Made by a program: the position numbers and the translations under genes. Below are positions 1 to 7,873 of a stretch of 21,071 bases of DNA, one piece after another. Location: contig CANJJY010000023.1 of NCBI GenBank assembly GCA_947474445.1, forward strand, positions 1-21,071, read 5' to 3'. The stretch is from Oligoflexaceae bacterium (GTDB lineage Bacteria; Bdellovibrionota_B; Oligoflexia; Oligoflexales; Oligoflexaceae). The notes below the pieces were generated by a model that worked only from the letters and a program-made list of their open reading frames with translations, was not told the origin of the DNA and did no database searches. How positions within the stretch are numbered: position 1 is the stretch's first letter; each line of letters opens with the position of its first letter.

Positions 1-750
1 GATCCGGAGCGGGTGATGGCGACCGTGCGGGCGGCGCGCAATGCAACGGATAAACCTCTGAGTGCGAAGATCCGTCTCGGTTGGGATCAAGCCTCGCGCA
101 ATGCCGTCGAGGTCGCGCAGGCCATCGAAGAGGGTGGGGCGCATTGGTTGACCGTTCACGGACGCACGCGCGCCGATGACTATGGCGAGCCGGTCGATCT
201 CGAAGGAATTCGTCTCGTCAAGCAGGCTGTGAGCATTCCCGTTATCGGTAACGGCAACCTCTTTGCCCACGCCGATGTTCAGGCCATGCAGGCTTTGACA
301 GGAGTCGACGGCGTGATGATCAGTCGCGGTGCCCTCGGCAATCCTTGGCTCTTCCGAGAAATCAAATCGGGAGATGCGCGGGTGACGGTCGATGCCTGGG
401 AAGAATTGATTCTTCTCCATCTCGACTGGCAGCGCGACGCCTACGGCGAGCAGCCAGGCGCTGCGGTGTGCATGCGCAAGCATCTCCTTTGGTACGCTAA
501 AGGTTGGCCCGGCGTACGTACGTTTCGCGACGCTGTGAATCAAGCTGCGGATCTTCCGGCCGCGCGCGAGCTGATCAAAGATTTTGCCGCCCAGCTGCGG
601 GCCCATGGCATCACCCATCGCTTGCCTCTCGTGCAGAGCGATACCTCTCAGCGCTTTGCTTGGGATCCTAAATTCGACATGGATCGGCAGCTCGATCGAG
701 GCGTTGGGGACGAAGCTATGGATCGACTTCCCGAAATGATCTTCACGTAA
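1..750 (+). CDS. dusB: tRNA-dihydrouridine synthase (DusB-like), 5'-truncated by the window edge
   Basis: Dus enzymes reduce specific uridines in the tRNA D-loop to dihydrouridine with FMN and NADPH. The frame is open from base 1, so the N-terminal FMN-barrel start and the catalytic Cys lie outside the window; the first in-frame GTG at 13 is not a real start. Visible family signatures, in order, are KIRLGWD, LTVHGRTRADDYGEP (the HGRTR phosphate/tRNA-side motif), IPVIGNGNL (FMN-phosphate loop) and GVMISRGALGNPWLF, followed by the helical C-terminal domain with RKHLLWYAKGWPG. These match DusB/NifR3 best from memory. An extra tail of about 40 residues after the helical domain (from HRLPLV to MIFT) is not typical and looks poorly conserved. 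A terminator-like hairpin follows 6 bases after the stop. The family call is firm; the DusB subgroup versus DusA/C is less so. Confidence 0.93.
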   Translation, partial: DPERVMATVRAARNATDKPLSAKIRLGWDQASRNAVEVAQAIEEGGAHWLTVHGRTRADDYGEPVDLEGIRLVKQAVSIPVIGNGNLFAHADVQAMQALTGVDGVMISRGALGNPWLFREIKSGDARVTVDAWEELILLHLDWQRDAYGEQPGAAVCMRKHLLWYAKGWPGVRTFRDAVNQAADLPAARELIKDFAAQLRAHGITHRLPLVQSDTSQRFAWDPKFDMDRQLDRGVGDEAMDRLPEMIFT

Positions 751-755
751 TGATT

Positions 756-782
756 GCCCCTCTCGGGGCGGAATCCTTTTTT
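756..782 (+). terminator. Rho-independent terminator after dusB
   Basis: A perfect 5-bp stem, GCCCC/GGGGC with a TCTC tetraloop, starts 6 bases after the dusB stop. It is followed by a short GAATCC spacer and then a run of six T at 777-782. The spacer between stem and T-run weakens it slightly. Confidence 0.65.
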
Positions 783-833
783 GCCGCGGCGGCCGCTTAA
801 AAAACTGCGTTTAAAGCGGTCGCAGAGCATTTC

Positions 834-863
834 TTAACTATTTGAAAATATTCATCTTAATAT
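834..863 (+). promoter_or_regulatory. Candidate sigma70-type promoter for the large lipoprotein gene
   Basis: TTAACT (834-839) and TAATAT (858-863) are separated by 18 bases. The -10 is good and the -35 matches 4 of 6 consensus positions. The predicted leader to the ATG at 938 is about 67 bases. The stretch is AT-rich compared with its surroundings. A CTGCG/CGCAG inverted repeat at 805-825 lies just upstream, with no known role. Confidence 0.4.
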
Positions 864-937
864 CACTCTCTGCAGTTTAACTCGATTTCGATGGCAGGGT
901 AGCCGAAACAGATTTGTCACAGACGAGGAGAGCTGTC

Positions 938-3325
938 ATGAATCGTATAGGTCCCCCCATCATTTCGCTGTCAGGAATCATCCTGAGCCTTTTGCTCGGT
1001 ATGGCTTGCGATCAAAAAGGGGCGAAACGACCCAATGATTCGACCGGTGGCGGTGGTGGTGGCACGACGACGACCTCCACAGGGGCCGATCCCACTGCGG
1101 AAGAACCGAGTACCACGGGCAAAGGTGTAGCGGCGTCTATCACGATGAGTACGCTCGCCGTCACGACGCTTTACACGAAAGAAGCCGCAGAAAACACCTG
1201 CGTGCCTTTTACCATCACGGCGAAGGATGCTGATGATAAGATTGTTGCGGATGTGCCTGTGACTTTCGAAGCGCAGAATTCGCCAGGTATGACGGACAAG
1301 GGTTCGGTCACCCCTGCATCGGGCGTAAGCAATGCCGCCGGAGAGCTGAGCGCCGTTTACTGCAGCGGCGAAGACGAAGGACGCGTTGTCATCATTGCAA
1401 AATCGGGGGAGCTCAGCACGAATTCAGCGAAGATCACCGTCACTAAAAAACCCGTTTATCACTTTAGCTATATCCGCTCGGACGCCGATCCCTTGCTGAC
1501 ACCGACCGATACCAAGGATACGAACGCCAACGTCATATTCCTCAACCTTATTGATTCGGGACCACAAGACTGCACGAATGTGTATTTCAAGCTGACGCGT
1601 TCGGAGTCGCCTGTCGTCGGCGAAAAGCTGATCTTTTCTACCCAGGTTGATTTTCCGAAAGGATCCAAGCTTGGCAAGCGAGATGCGGCGGTTCTCATTA
1701 AAACGGATCCGATCACGAACAAGAAATATTCATATATCGAATCGATCAGTTCGGGCGCTGGAGAATTTGCGGTTCCCGTCTGCGCCGGTGTCTCGCTTGG
1801 AACAATCTCGATTTCAGCCACCTACGTCGATGAAGAAGACCGGAGTTACACTGCGAAATCGCCGGTTATTCGCATTACAGCGGGTTTAACCAACTATATC
1901 AACATGTCACTGAGTTTCGATGCGATGAACGCCAGAACTCTCCGCGCCTACTTCAACACCAACAGTAGCTACCAGTTGCCAGTTACGGTCCAGCTGGGAG
2001 CTCGTCAGGATGGAAGTCCCATCACCGAATATCCGGTGTCGATCGCCACGGAGATCGGTCGCGTTTTCATCGAGAACGGTGGCACGCCTACGGCTGATAC
2101 GGGCAGCGTTAACTTCAAGCTGCAGAGTCTGCACTTAGTCGATAACTATCCTTTTCCAGTCACTCGCTTTGCCAATTATCCCCTAGCGCAAACCCGCTGC
2201 GAGCCCCAAAGCCTAGCAAGTTGGGGAGCGGGACAATCCTTGACTGAAGTGAAGTATGCGGATCTACGCAAAAACTGGAATTCGACAGTGGTCTATGCAG
2301 TGCGCGGTCAGGAGCACTTCCACGATGCGAACCGCAACGGCATCTATGATGTTGGGGGCGATGGCTTCTGGGATAAAAATCAGAATGGTATCTACGATAC
2401 GGGAGATGTCATCACCTATGATGCCGGCAGCGATGGTCTTGTGGATCCGACGGGCGAGTGGTTTATCGATCTGCCGACGCCGTTCGTCGACGTCGATGAA
2501 GACGGCGTGTTCACCGCAAGTAAAGATATTCTCATTGGCGACGAGTATCAAGCGCCCAACGGTAAGCGTGATGCCGATGCTCTCCTTTGGAAATCAGAAA
2601 TCTTCCCCATCTCGATGGGTGCATCGTCTTACGGTCTCCAGCGCTACCGGATTCAAACCGCGAACGTCACAAATTCCGACTCTCCAGTGACCATGCCTTG
2701 GGGCACGGCTTATCCAATCTTTGGCCTGTCGACGATCAACGCCGCGGCTCTCTGGGGCGGTGCCGTGACAGCCTCGGGCGCGACGTATAGCAGCGGAGCC
2801 TTTCTTCATGATCTCTGTGGCAACCTGCTGCCCGGGGGGACGGAAGTGTCGATGTCCTTCCTCGCTCTTGCTGATCCACTTTGGGGGCCTCGCACCCCTT
2901 CGGGACATATCTATGTTCAACCCGGCGATGGCTATCTCGAGCCAGCGCGCCACCTCCTCCGCGACGCGTCAGGTGGTCCGACAGCCACAGTCAATTTTAA
3001 CTCGTCCGATCACAGCTCGGGATCGATGGGCTATCCCGGAGTTTTTTACGTAGAAGTCCCGGCCTGTACGAACACCTGTACCGGAGCCGTCGTCGCAGCC
3101 AACCCTGGTGTCTCCTGCGATGGATGGACGGGTTACGCCCGACTTACTATTAAGGAGCCAAAACTCGACAACCAAGGGCTCGAGTCGGGCGTGACGATTC
3201 AAGCGAATTTGACTTTCGGATCCTATGAGTCTTGCAACTGCGTGGCGACGGCGCTACCCACCTCGTCGCAAGGCGTTTGCAGCTGCCCGACAGGCCAGTC
3301 CTTTTCCAACGGGGTTTGCAGCTGA
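938..3325 (+). CDS. Large Ig-like-domain lipoprotein with Asp/Asn/Gly Ca-binding-like segment
   Basis: A 795-residue exported lipoprotein of unknown specific function. The ATG at 938 has ACGAGGAG 7 bases upstream; an in-frame TTG at 914 lacks such a site and would bury the signal peptide. Residues 1-24 form a lipoprotein signal ending LGMAC, with lipidated Cys24. A Gly/Thr-rich linker (about 35-65) leads into a bacterial Ig-like (Big_1-like) domain recognisable by VPVTFEAQNSPG and SNAAGELSAVYCSG, then at least one more Ig-like beta domain up to about residue 320. Residues about 462-545 hold DANRNGIYD, DKNQNGIYD and DVDEDGVF, resembling Ca-binding DxNxDGxxD loops. The C-terminus is Cys-rich (CNC, CSC, GVCS), probably disulfide-bonded. 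By inference it is a surface-exposed adhesion or envelope protein. It stands alone between dusB and the signalling block. Confidence 0.85.
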   Translation: MNRIGPPIISLSGIILSLLLGMACDQKGAKRPNDSTGGGGGGTTTTSTGADPTAEEPSTTGKGVAASITMSTLAVTTLYTKEAAENTCVPFTITAKDADDKIVADVPVTFEAQNSPGMTDKGSVTPASGVSNAAGELSAVYCSGEDEGRVVIIAKSGELSTNSAKITVTKKPVYHFSYIRSDADPLLTPTDTKDTNANVIFLNLIDSGPQDCTNVYFKLTRSESPVVGEKLIFSTQVDFPKGSKLGKRDAAVLIKTDPITNKKYSYIESISSGAGEFAVPVCAGVSLGTISISATYVDEEDRSYTAKSPVIRITAGLTNYINMSLSFDAMNARTLRAYFNTNSSYQLPVTVQLGARQDGSPITEYPVSIATEIGRVFIENGGTPTADTGSVNFKLQSLHLVDNYPFPVTRFANYPLAQTRCEPQSLASWGAGQSLTEVKYADLRKNWNSTVVYAVRGQEHFHDANRNGIYDVGGDGFWDKNQNGIYDTGDVITYDAGSDGLVDPTGEWFIDLPTPFVDVDEDGVFTASKDILIGDEYQAPNGKRDADALLWKSEIFPISMGASSYGLQRYRIQTANVTNSDSPVTMPWGTAYPIFGLSTINAAALWGGAVTASGATYSSGAFLHDLCGNLLPGGTEVSMSFLALADPLWGPRTPSGHIYVQPGDGYLEPARHLLRDASGGPTATVNFNSSDHSSGSMGYPGVFYVEVPACTNTCTGAVVAANPGVSCDGWTGYARLTIKEPKLDNQGLESGVTIQANLTFGSYESCNCVATALPTSSQGVCSCPTGQSFSNGVCS

Positions 3326-3383
3326 TCGTTCTAGGCGTCAGGTATCGGTTTAGATTGGATGTATTCGATGAGGAGTCTTTGCT

Positions 3384-3857
3384 ATGAATCGCTGCGAACT
3401 CAAGTGGATCGATGACAAGACTTTACAGATATCAGGAACGATCGACGAGTATTTCTCTTTCGATCCCGTGATCGAACGGCTGGTCGGCGAAATCTGGATC
3501 GATCTGTCTGAAGTCAAACGCATCAACAGCTGCGGTGTGCGCGAATGGATCAAAGTGATCTCCAAAAGCCAGGCGCGGCTCCACTATCGCCAGTGCTCGT
3601 CGGTCATCGTCAGTCAGTTTTCGATGATACCCGAATTTTTGGGGCCGTTTGGCCAGGTGGAATCCTTTGAAACGCAGTATGTGTGTCCGCATTGTGGACA
3701 TGAGGACAGCCTTCTTCTCGTCGTCGGCAAAGATATCGCGGCGGGGCAGGATTCCTACGAGCATAGTCCGGAAATGACCTGTCGCGAATGCGGTGACAAG
3801 ATGGAATGTGATCACAATCCCGAACTCTATTTTTCGTTTCTGAGAGATGCTGCTTAG
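3384..3857 (+). CDS. STAS-like domain protein with C-terminal zinc ribbon
   Basis: 157 residues. The start is ATG with GATGAGGAG 8 bases upstream. Residues about 1-85 resemble a STAS (anti-sigma-factor antagonist) domain: WIDLSEVKRINSCGVREW matches the family's strand-loop-helix containing the phosphorylatable Ser. Asp-Ser-Ser-Gly of SpoIIAA appears here as N48-S49-C50-G51, so the acceptor Ser is kept while the preceding Asp is replaced. Residues 101-136 carry two Cys pairs, CPHCG (101/104) and CRECG (133/136), the pattern of a zinc ribbon. STAS proteins usually act by partner switching with an anti-sigma factor or kinase; no such partner is encoded beside it. Its stop codon overlaps the stop of the convergent TPR gene. 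The STAS assignment is by pattern only; the zinc ribbon is clearer. Confidence 0.8.
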   Translation: MNRCELKWIDDKTLQISGTIDEYFSFDPVIERLVGEIWIDLSEVKRINSCGVREWIKVISKSQARLHYRQCSSVIVSQFSMIPEFLGPFGQVESFETQYVCPHCGHEDSLLLVVGKDIAAGQDSYEHSPEMTCRECGDKMECDHNPELYFSFLRDAA

Positions 3858-5995
3858 GAGGCGCTGCTGATGACGAGGCCTTTGTGGTAGTCTTTGACTA
3901 AGGCGCCACGTGGGCTAAAGTTGAGGCGTCGTATGAGAACCTGCAGAGTTTCATCCTGCCGATAATCGGTCACATAAATTTTAATCAAGCAATAATCAGA
4001 GCGCGTAATTTCCTGGGAGCGAGAGACCGCCAGTTCAATCGCGCGGATTTGCGCGAGCTTGACTTGCTCATCCATTTCGGTCGCATCGGGATCACTTTTC
4101 AGAATCAAGGGATCGCCTGACTTGATCGCTTGGGCGACCCGGCGTCTCAGACTCCGTATCCTCTGTTGGCGCTCGAGATTGCGCGTCTCTTCGGCTTCTT
4201 GCAGGATCGACATGGCCTCTCTCAGCCTTTGGGCCCGCACGTAGCCGAGGCCCAGATTATAGAGGACGACGGCCTTTAGTTCGTTTTGGCCTTCTGGAAG
4301 GGATTCGAGCGTTTTGAGGTAGAGGTCGAGGCCCTCCTCAAAATTGCCGACGCGCATCAGTGTGACGGCGCGATTGTTCATAAAGGAAAGAACTTCCTTG
4401 AAGGACTTCAGGCGACTCATCAGCTTGCGCGCCGCTTCCGATTGTCCGCGCTTGATGGCGCCTTTGACTTCGGCTTCGCGCACCAGCTCGGAGTCATTGT
4501 CGATCTCCTTAGCCTTGCCGATCAGTTCATCGAAACCGAGATCATTGCCCTGCTCGAGTTGGCATTCAGCCAGAGAGCAGATATGCGCGACGTTGAGCGG
4601 TGCAATGAAGCTGACGTTCTCTAAACAGCGAATCGCCGCTTCGAACTCGCGCAGGGCCATCAGGGATTTGCCGAGAATTTCCATGCAGGCGCGCGAATCA
4701 CCGCCCTTTTGCATGGCTTCGAGAGCGTGTTTTTTCGCATGGAGAAAGCAGCCGGCATCGTAGGCGATGATGGCGTCCATCAGCAGGAGATCTGTATCGA
4801 TGAGCGTCGGCAGCTGCATGTAGAGGGCCAGAAGACGCTTGACCTCGGGCAAATCGCGGCGCTTGGAAGCATTGATCAACTTTTGACGGACGATCGAAGC
4901 TTCGGTCGGCTGGCCTTCCTGTTTGAGAGTCCAGATAATGTCGTCAAACAGCACTTTCTCAGTAAAAGGCTCCTGGACCAAACGGCTCGCGCCGAGTTCA
5001 GTCAGCATCGGCGTTTCGCGTTCTTCGATGCTCGTGTGCAAGACGATCAGGGGTATTTCCGAACCGAGGCGCTGCCTGATTTTGTAGAGAAAGACGGGAC
5101 CCGGCAGCCAGGGTAGCTTCCACTGGGAAATGATGAGATTGGGCTTGGGGTGGGAGCGCAACCACTTCATAGCAGCCAAGGGATCTCGAAAACAGGCCAG
5201 ATCCCGAAAGCCGATGCGGCTCAGGTGCACCCGCAATTTTTCCAGAGCGTCCGCTCGCGGTTCGACGACGAGACAGCTCTCAAGGCTGAATTTGGCGGCG
5301 AGCAGGGTGTGGGCATCGCCGGGCAGGCGAGGGGAGCCAAAATATTTTTCGCTGATCGCGCGGATCTGCTCGAAGCGAGAGGGCGCCGTGATCTGGAGTT
5401 GATGCAGAAGTGTATTGGCGCGTTCTTCGTCGCCGGTCATAAGCCAGGATTCCGCGAGTTCAATCTGCACGGCGTCATCGGCTGGATAGGCCTGGGCCAT
5501 GCCTTCGCAGAGCTTTCGGAGTTCGCCAAATTCCTGTGCATCGATCAAAAAGCGTCGGAGGTAATTGGCGGCGACGCGGGTGAAATCCCCACTGTAGATA
5601 TGCAGCTGCTGGACGAGAAAACTCAATTCTTCATAACAGCCATCGCGCGTTTGGACAAAGCGATGACACGAGAGCGCTCCCATCGCAAAAGCTTGCGGCA
5701 CGAGCTTATCATTGTCATCGCGCAGGATCGAGACTTTGAGGCTCCGCAGCGGGGGCTGCTGATTGATCAGATCGAGCAGTGAGAGCAGGCTCTGCCCTTG
5801 AGCATCGACCATAGGGCCCATGATCCAGCCGACGACTTCGGATTCAATAATTTCCACACAGGACTTGATATCGGCCACTGAGATGACCTGAGAGTAGCCG
5901 AGCTCTTTCAGAACGCCAGACAAGAGCTGCCGTAAACCACTGCTCGTCGCAATGATCACACAGCGCAGTTCTTTGCTCTGATAGAGATTAGGCAA
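3854..5995 (-). CDS. TPR protein with two degenerate receiver domains
   Basis: 713 residues, cytoplasmic, no signal peptide. The start is TTG at 5995 with AGAGGAAAG upstream. It overlaps the upstream gene by 8 bases, so translation is probably coupled, and no later Met would keep the first domain. Order: pseudo-receiver 1 (about 9-130), helical TPR-like segment (about 135-215), pseudo-receiver 2 (about 239-358), a long TPR array (about 365-640), and a short C-terminal beta-like tail. In receiver 1 the phospho-acceptor position is G60 (WIMGP). In receiver 2 it is Q291 (LIISQWKLP, where active receivers read SDWKMP), and the conserved Lys is E342 (QEPF). Neither should accept phosphate from a kinase. 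By inference it is a protein-protein scaffold working with the coupled Sel1-receiver protein. Confidence 0.88.
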   Translation of the reverse strand: MPNLYQSKELRCVIIATSSGLRQLLSGVLKELGYSQVISVADIKSCVEIIESEVVGWIMGPMVDAQGQSLLSLLDLINQQPPLRSLKVSILRDDNDKLVPQAFAMGALSCHRFVQTRDGCYEELSFLVQQLHIYSGDFTRVAANYLRRFLIDAQEFGELRKLCEGMAQAYPADDAVQIELAESWLMTGDEERANTLLHQLQITAPSRFEQIRAISEKYFGSPRLPGDAHTLLAAKFSLESCLVVEPRADALEKLRVHLSRIGFRDLACFRDPLAAMKWLRSHPKPNLIISQWKLPWLPGPVFLYKIRQRLGSEIPLIVLHTSIEERETPMLTELGASRLVQEPFTEKVLFDDIIWTLKQEGQPTEASIVRQKLINASKRRDLPEVKRLLALYMQLPTLIDTDLLLMDAIIAYDAGCFLHAKKHALEAMQKGGDSRACMEILGKSLMALREFEAAIRCLENVSFIAPLNVAHICSLAECQLEQGNDLGFDELIGKAKEIDNDSELVREAEVKGAIKRGQSEAARKLMSRLKSFKEVLSFMNNRAVTLMRVGNFEEGLDLYLKTLESLPEGQNELKAVVLYNLGLGYVRAQRLREAMSILQEAEETRNLERQQRIRSLRRRVAQAIKSGDPLILKSDPDATEMDEQVKLAQIRAIELAVSRSQEITRSDYCLIKIYVTDYRQDETLQVLIRRLNFSPRGALVKDYHKGLVISSAS

Positions 5996-6656
5996 CTTGC
6001 TCTTTCCTCTGCGTGAGTTTCTTCAAGGTATCAATCATGACCTGGGGGCGAATGGGTTTGACGAGCCAGGTATCGACGTTGAGACGCTTGCCTTCATTGA
6101 TTAAGCTGGTTTGGGAATACGCGGTCATAATCACGACTTTCGCGTCTTCCGCGACTTGCATCCGCCGGATGGTCTTGATGAATTGGAGTCCGTTGAGTTT
6201 GGGCATTTTGAGGTCGGTGACGATCACTTTGATGTCTGGATGGGCCAAGATTTTTTGCACAGCTTCTTCGCCATTAATTGCCATAATGACACGAAATCCT
6301 GCCGCCACAAGATAGTCGCCCATAAGCTCGCGCAGTTCATCCTCGTCGTCGGCCAGAAGTATCTTGACAGCTCCAATCGGAGAGGGTTTTAAATCGGTGT
6401 TCAATGGTGTAGGTTTGGGGCCTGGATCGGTAATGACCTGAGGAAGCACGTCGGCTTGCACACGTCCCTGGCTGATGAGAAATTTCAGTTTGTCGATGGC
6501 CAGTTGTTTTCCCAGTTGCGCTGCCATCTGCCAGTAGTGCACAGCTTGCGTGAGATCCTGAGGTCGATCGAGGCCGATCTCAAACAAAAAAGCGAGAGAG
6601 CACTGGGCATCGGTGTCCCCAGCGTTGGCTTTGCTTTCTAGTTCGGTGTCGTTCAT
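5988..6656 (-). CDS. Sel1-like repeat plus CheY-type receiver response regulator
   Basis: 222 residues from the ATG at 6656, which has AGGA 9 bases upstream. An ATG at 6695 adds 13 residues but has no ribosome-binding site. The N-terminal 60 residues form a Sel1/TPR-like helical repeat (GDTDAQCSLAFLFEIG, then AVHYWQMAAQLG). A Pro-rich linker leads to a complete receiver: LLADDEDE acidic pair, phospho-acceptor Asp148 in VTDLKMPKLNG, Thr178 in MTAYS, and Lys200 in VKPI. All switch residues are present, so unlike its neighbours this protein should be phosphorylatable. There is no output domain, so signalling must go through a partner; the coupled downstream pseudo-receiver/TPR gene is the obvious candidate. 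The cognate kinase is not in the window. Confidence 0.9.
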   Translation of the reverse strand: MNDTELESKANAGDTDAQCSLAFLFEIGLDRPQDLTQAVHYWQMAAQLGKQLAIDKLKFLISQGRVQADVLPQVITDPGPKPTPLNTDLKPSPIGAVKILLADDEDELRELMGDYLVAAGFRVIMAINGEEAVQKILAHPDIKVIVTDLKMPKLNGLQFIKTIRRMQVAEDAKVVIMTAYSQTSLINEGKRLNVDTWLVKPIRPQVMIDTLKKLTQRKEQVA

Positions 6657-6875
6657 GGTTCTTGTTCCTAAATTGGCCTGCGTTTCAGGATACATATCGG
6701 TGCAAGATAAGTTTTCTTAACTCAAGGCGGCTAGAGGTTCTCGAAGAGGGTCAGCTAAGATGAGGAAAAGGTAACGAGTTTGGCGATTTTTTGAGGCAGA
6801 AAAAAGGGTTAGAACAATAAACTCGAATTTTGTAAAACAGGGTGGCAGATGAACAGTACCCATGAGGTGATGGCC

Positions 6876-7670
6876 ATGCTCAATCCCTTGCAGACGCTGT
6901 CGAGGTTGAAGGATTTATCCCATATACCTTATACAGTCACGCTTGACGACGATCCTGTCATGGCTAAAATCATCGAAGAAACCTTAGGCATCAAGAACTT
7001 TGCCTTTTCTGCGAGCGAACCTCTCATCGAGTGTGCCCCTCACATGGCGCCCGTCGGGGCGTTTATCGATATTCATCTCAAGGGCGAATGCGGTCTCGAC
7101 ATCGTACCGAAACTCCGCGCTTTGTGGGCGATGACAGCCATTATTGTCATCAGCGGCGATGGCTCTGACCAAAGCGTCGGACAAGCGCTCGCCTCGGGTG
7201 CAGATGACTTCGTGCGCAAGCCTATTTCTCCAGCTGAAGTCTTGGCGCGGCTGCGGGCACGCATCGAAGACCTTAACGATAAAAATCGGCTAAACCTACT
7301 GAAATTCGGCGATCTTAAGGTCGACTTGAAATACAAATCCATCAGCGGCAGCAAAGGTCAATTGATCCTCTCGGCACGCGAAGTTGATCTTTTGGCCGAA
7401 CTGATACGTGCCCATGGCACCATTGTTCCAAAAGATGTTCTCAAGCGTGAGCTTTGGGGTTCGCTGGCGGTTAGCGACAATGCTCTCGATCGTAAGATTT
7501 TCGAAGTACGCAAAGCTTTACGCGAAGTCAGCGACAACGTCGAACTGCATTCGATCTATGGCATCGGTATGGTGCTGCGCCTTCGTAATCAAGATGCTGA
7601 ACGAACTTTGCTCAACGACTTTGATGCAAAACTTCGCAATTCTCGCAAGGCTAAGTCCAGCACGCTCTGA
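6876..7670 (+). CDS. OmpR/PhoB-family response regulator
   Basis: 264 residues from the ATG at 6876, chosen because GAGGTGAT just upstream matches the 16S tail over 8 bases. An ATG at 6849 adds 9 residues and has only a weak GGTGG. The receiver is at about 18-122: acidic cluster D24-D26 (TLDDDP), phospho-acceptor Asp65 (FIDIHLKG), Ser94 in place of the usual Thr (VISGDG), and Lys116 (VRKP). The winged-helix DNA-binding domain is at about 136-231, with LILSAREVDLLAELI, the recognition-helix region ALDRKIFEVRKALRE, and the wing SIYGIGMVLR. It probably binds direct repeats as a dimer and regulates transcription; targets are unknown. It is divergent from the Sel1-receiver gene across a 219-base gap, and no histidine kinase is adjacent, so it is an orphan. 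Confidence 0.93.
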   Translation: MLNPLQTLSRLKDLSHIPYTVTLDDDPVMAKIIEETLGIKNFAFSASEPLIECAPHMAPVGAFIDIHLKGECGLDIVPKLRALWAMTAIIVISGDGSDQSVGQALASGADDFVRKPISPAEVLARLRARIEDLNDKNRLNLLKFGDLKVDLKYKSISGSKGQLILSAREVDLLAELIRAHGTIVPKDVLKRELWGSLAVSDNALDRKIFEVRKALREVSDNVELHSIYGIGMVLRLRNQDAERTLLNDFDAKLRNSRKAKSSTL

Positions 7671-7714
7671 GAACGCTTTGAGCGACGCGAGTTGAGTAAA
7701 ATTACGAGTTATGA

Positions 7715-7728
7715 CTACCGACTGGTAG
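7715..7728. repeat. Short inverted repeat in the 203-base gap after the OmpR-type gene
   Basis: CTACC and GGTAG flank a GACT loop. No T-run follows on the plus strand, so it is not a convincing terminator. The same gap (7671-7873) also holds a 10-base palindrome GGGCGCGCCC at 7777-7786. I see no clear promoter in the gap. Confidence 0.3.
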
Positions 7729-7873
7729 GAAAATTCTGCCGGCACCCCGATCCCACTCATTCAATTGACCTAGACAGGGCGCGCCCCTTCCACTAAAAAA
7801 ATCTAAGAACATGCGAGCTTTACGCTCAAAACATCCACGCGAGGTCCCGGCGTCGCAAACCGAGGAGACTGCT

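Noticed and set aside
783..796. GC-rich near-palindrome GCCGCGGCGGCCGC after the dusB terminator
   Set aside because: Short and GC-only with no second copy in the window; no evidence for a site-specific function.
5150..5782. 210-residue plus-strand ORF opposite the TPR/pseudo-receiver gene
   Set aside because: Antisense to a continuous 713-residue coding frame with recognisable domains.
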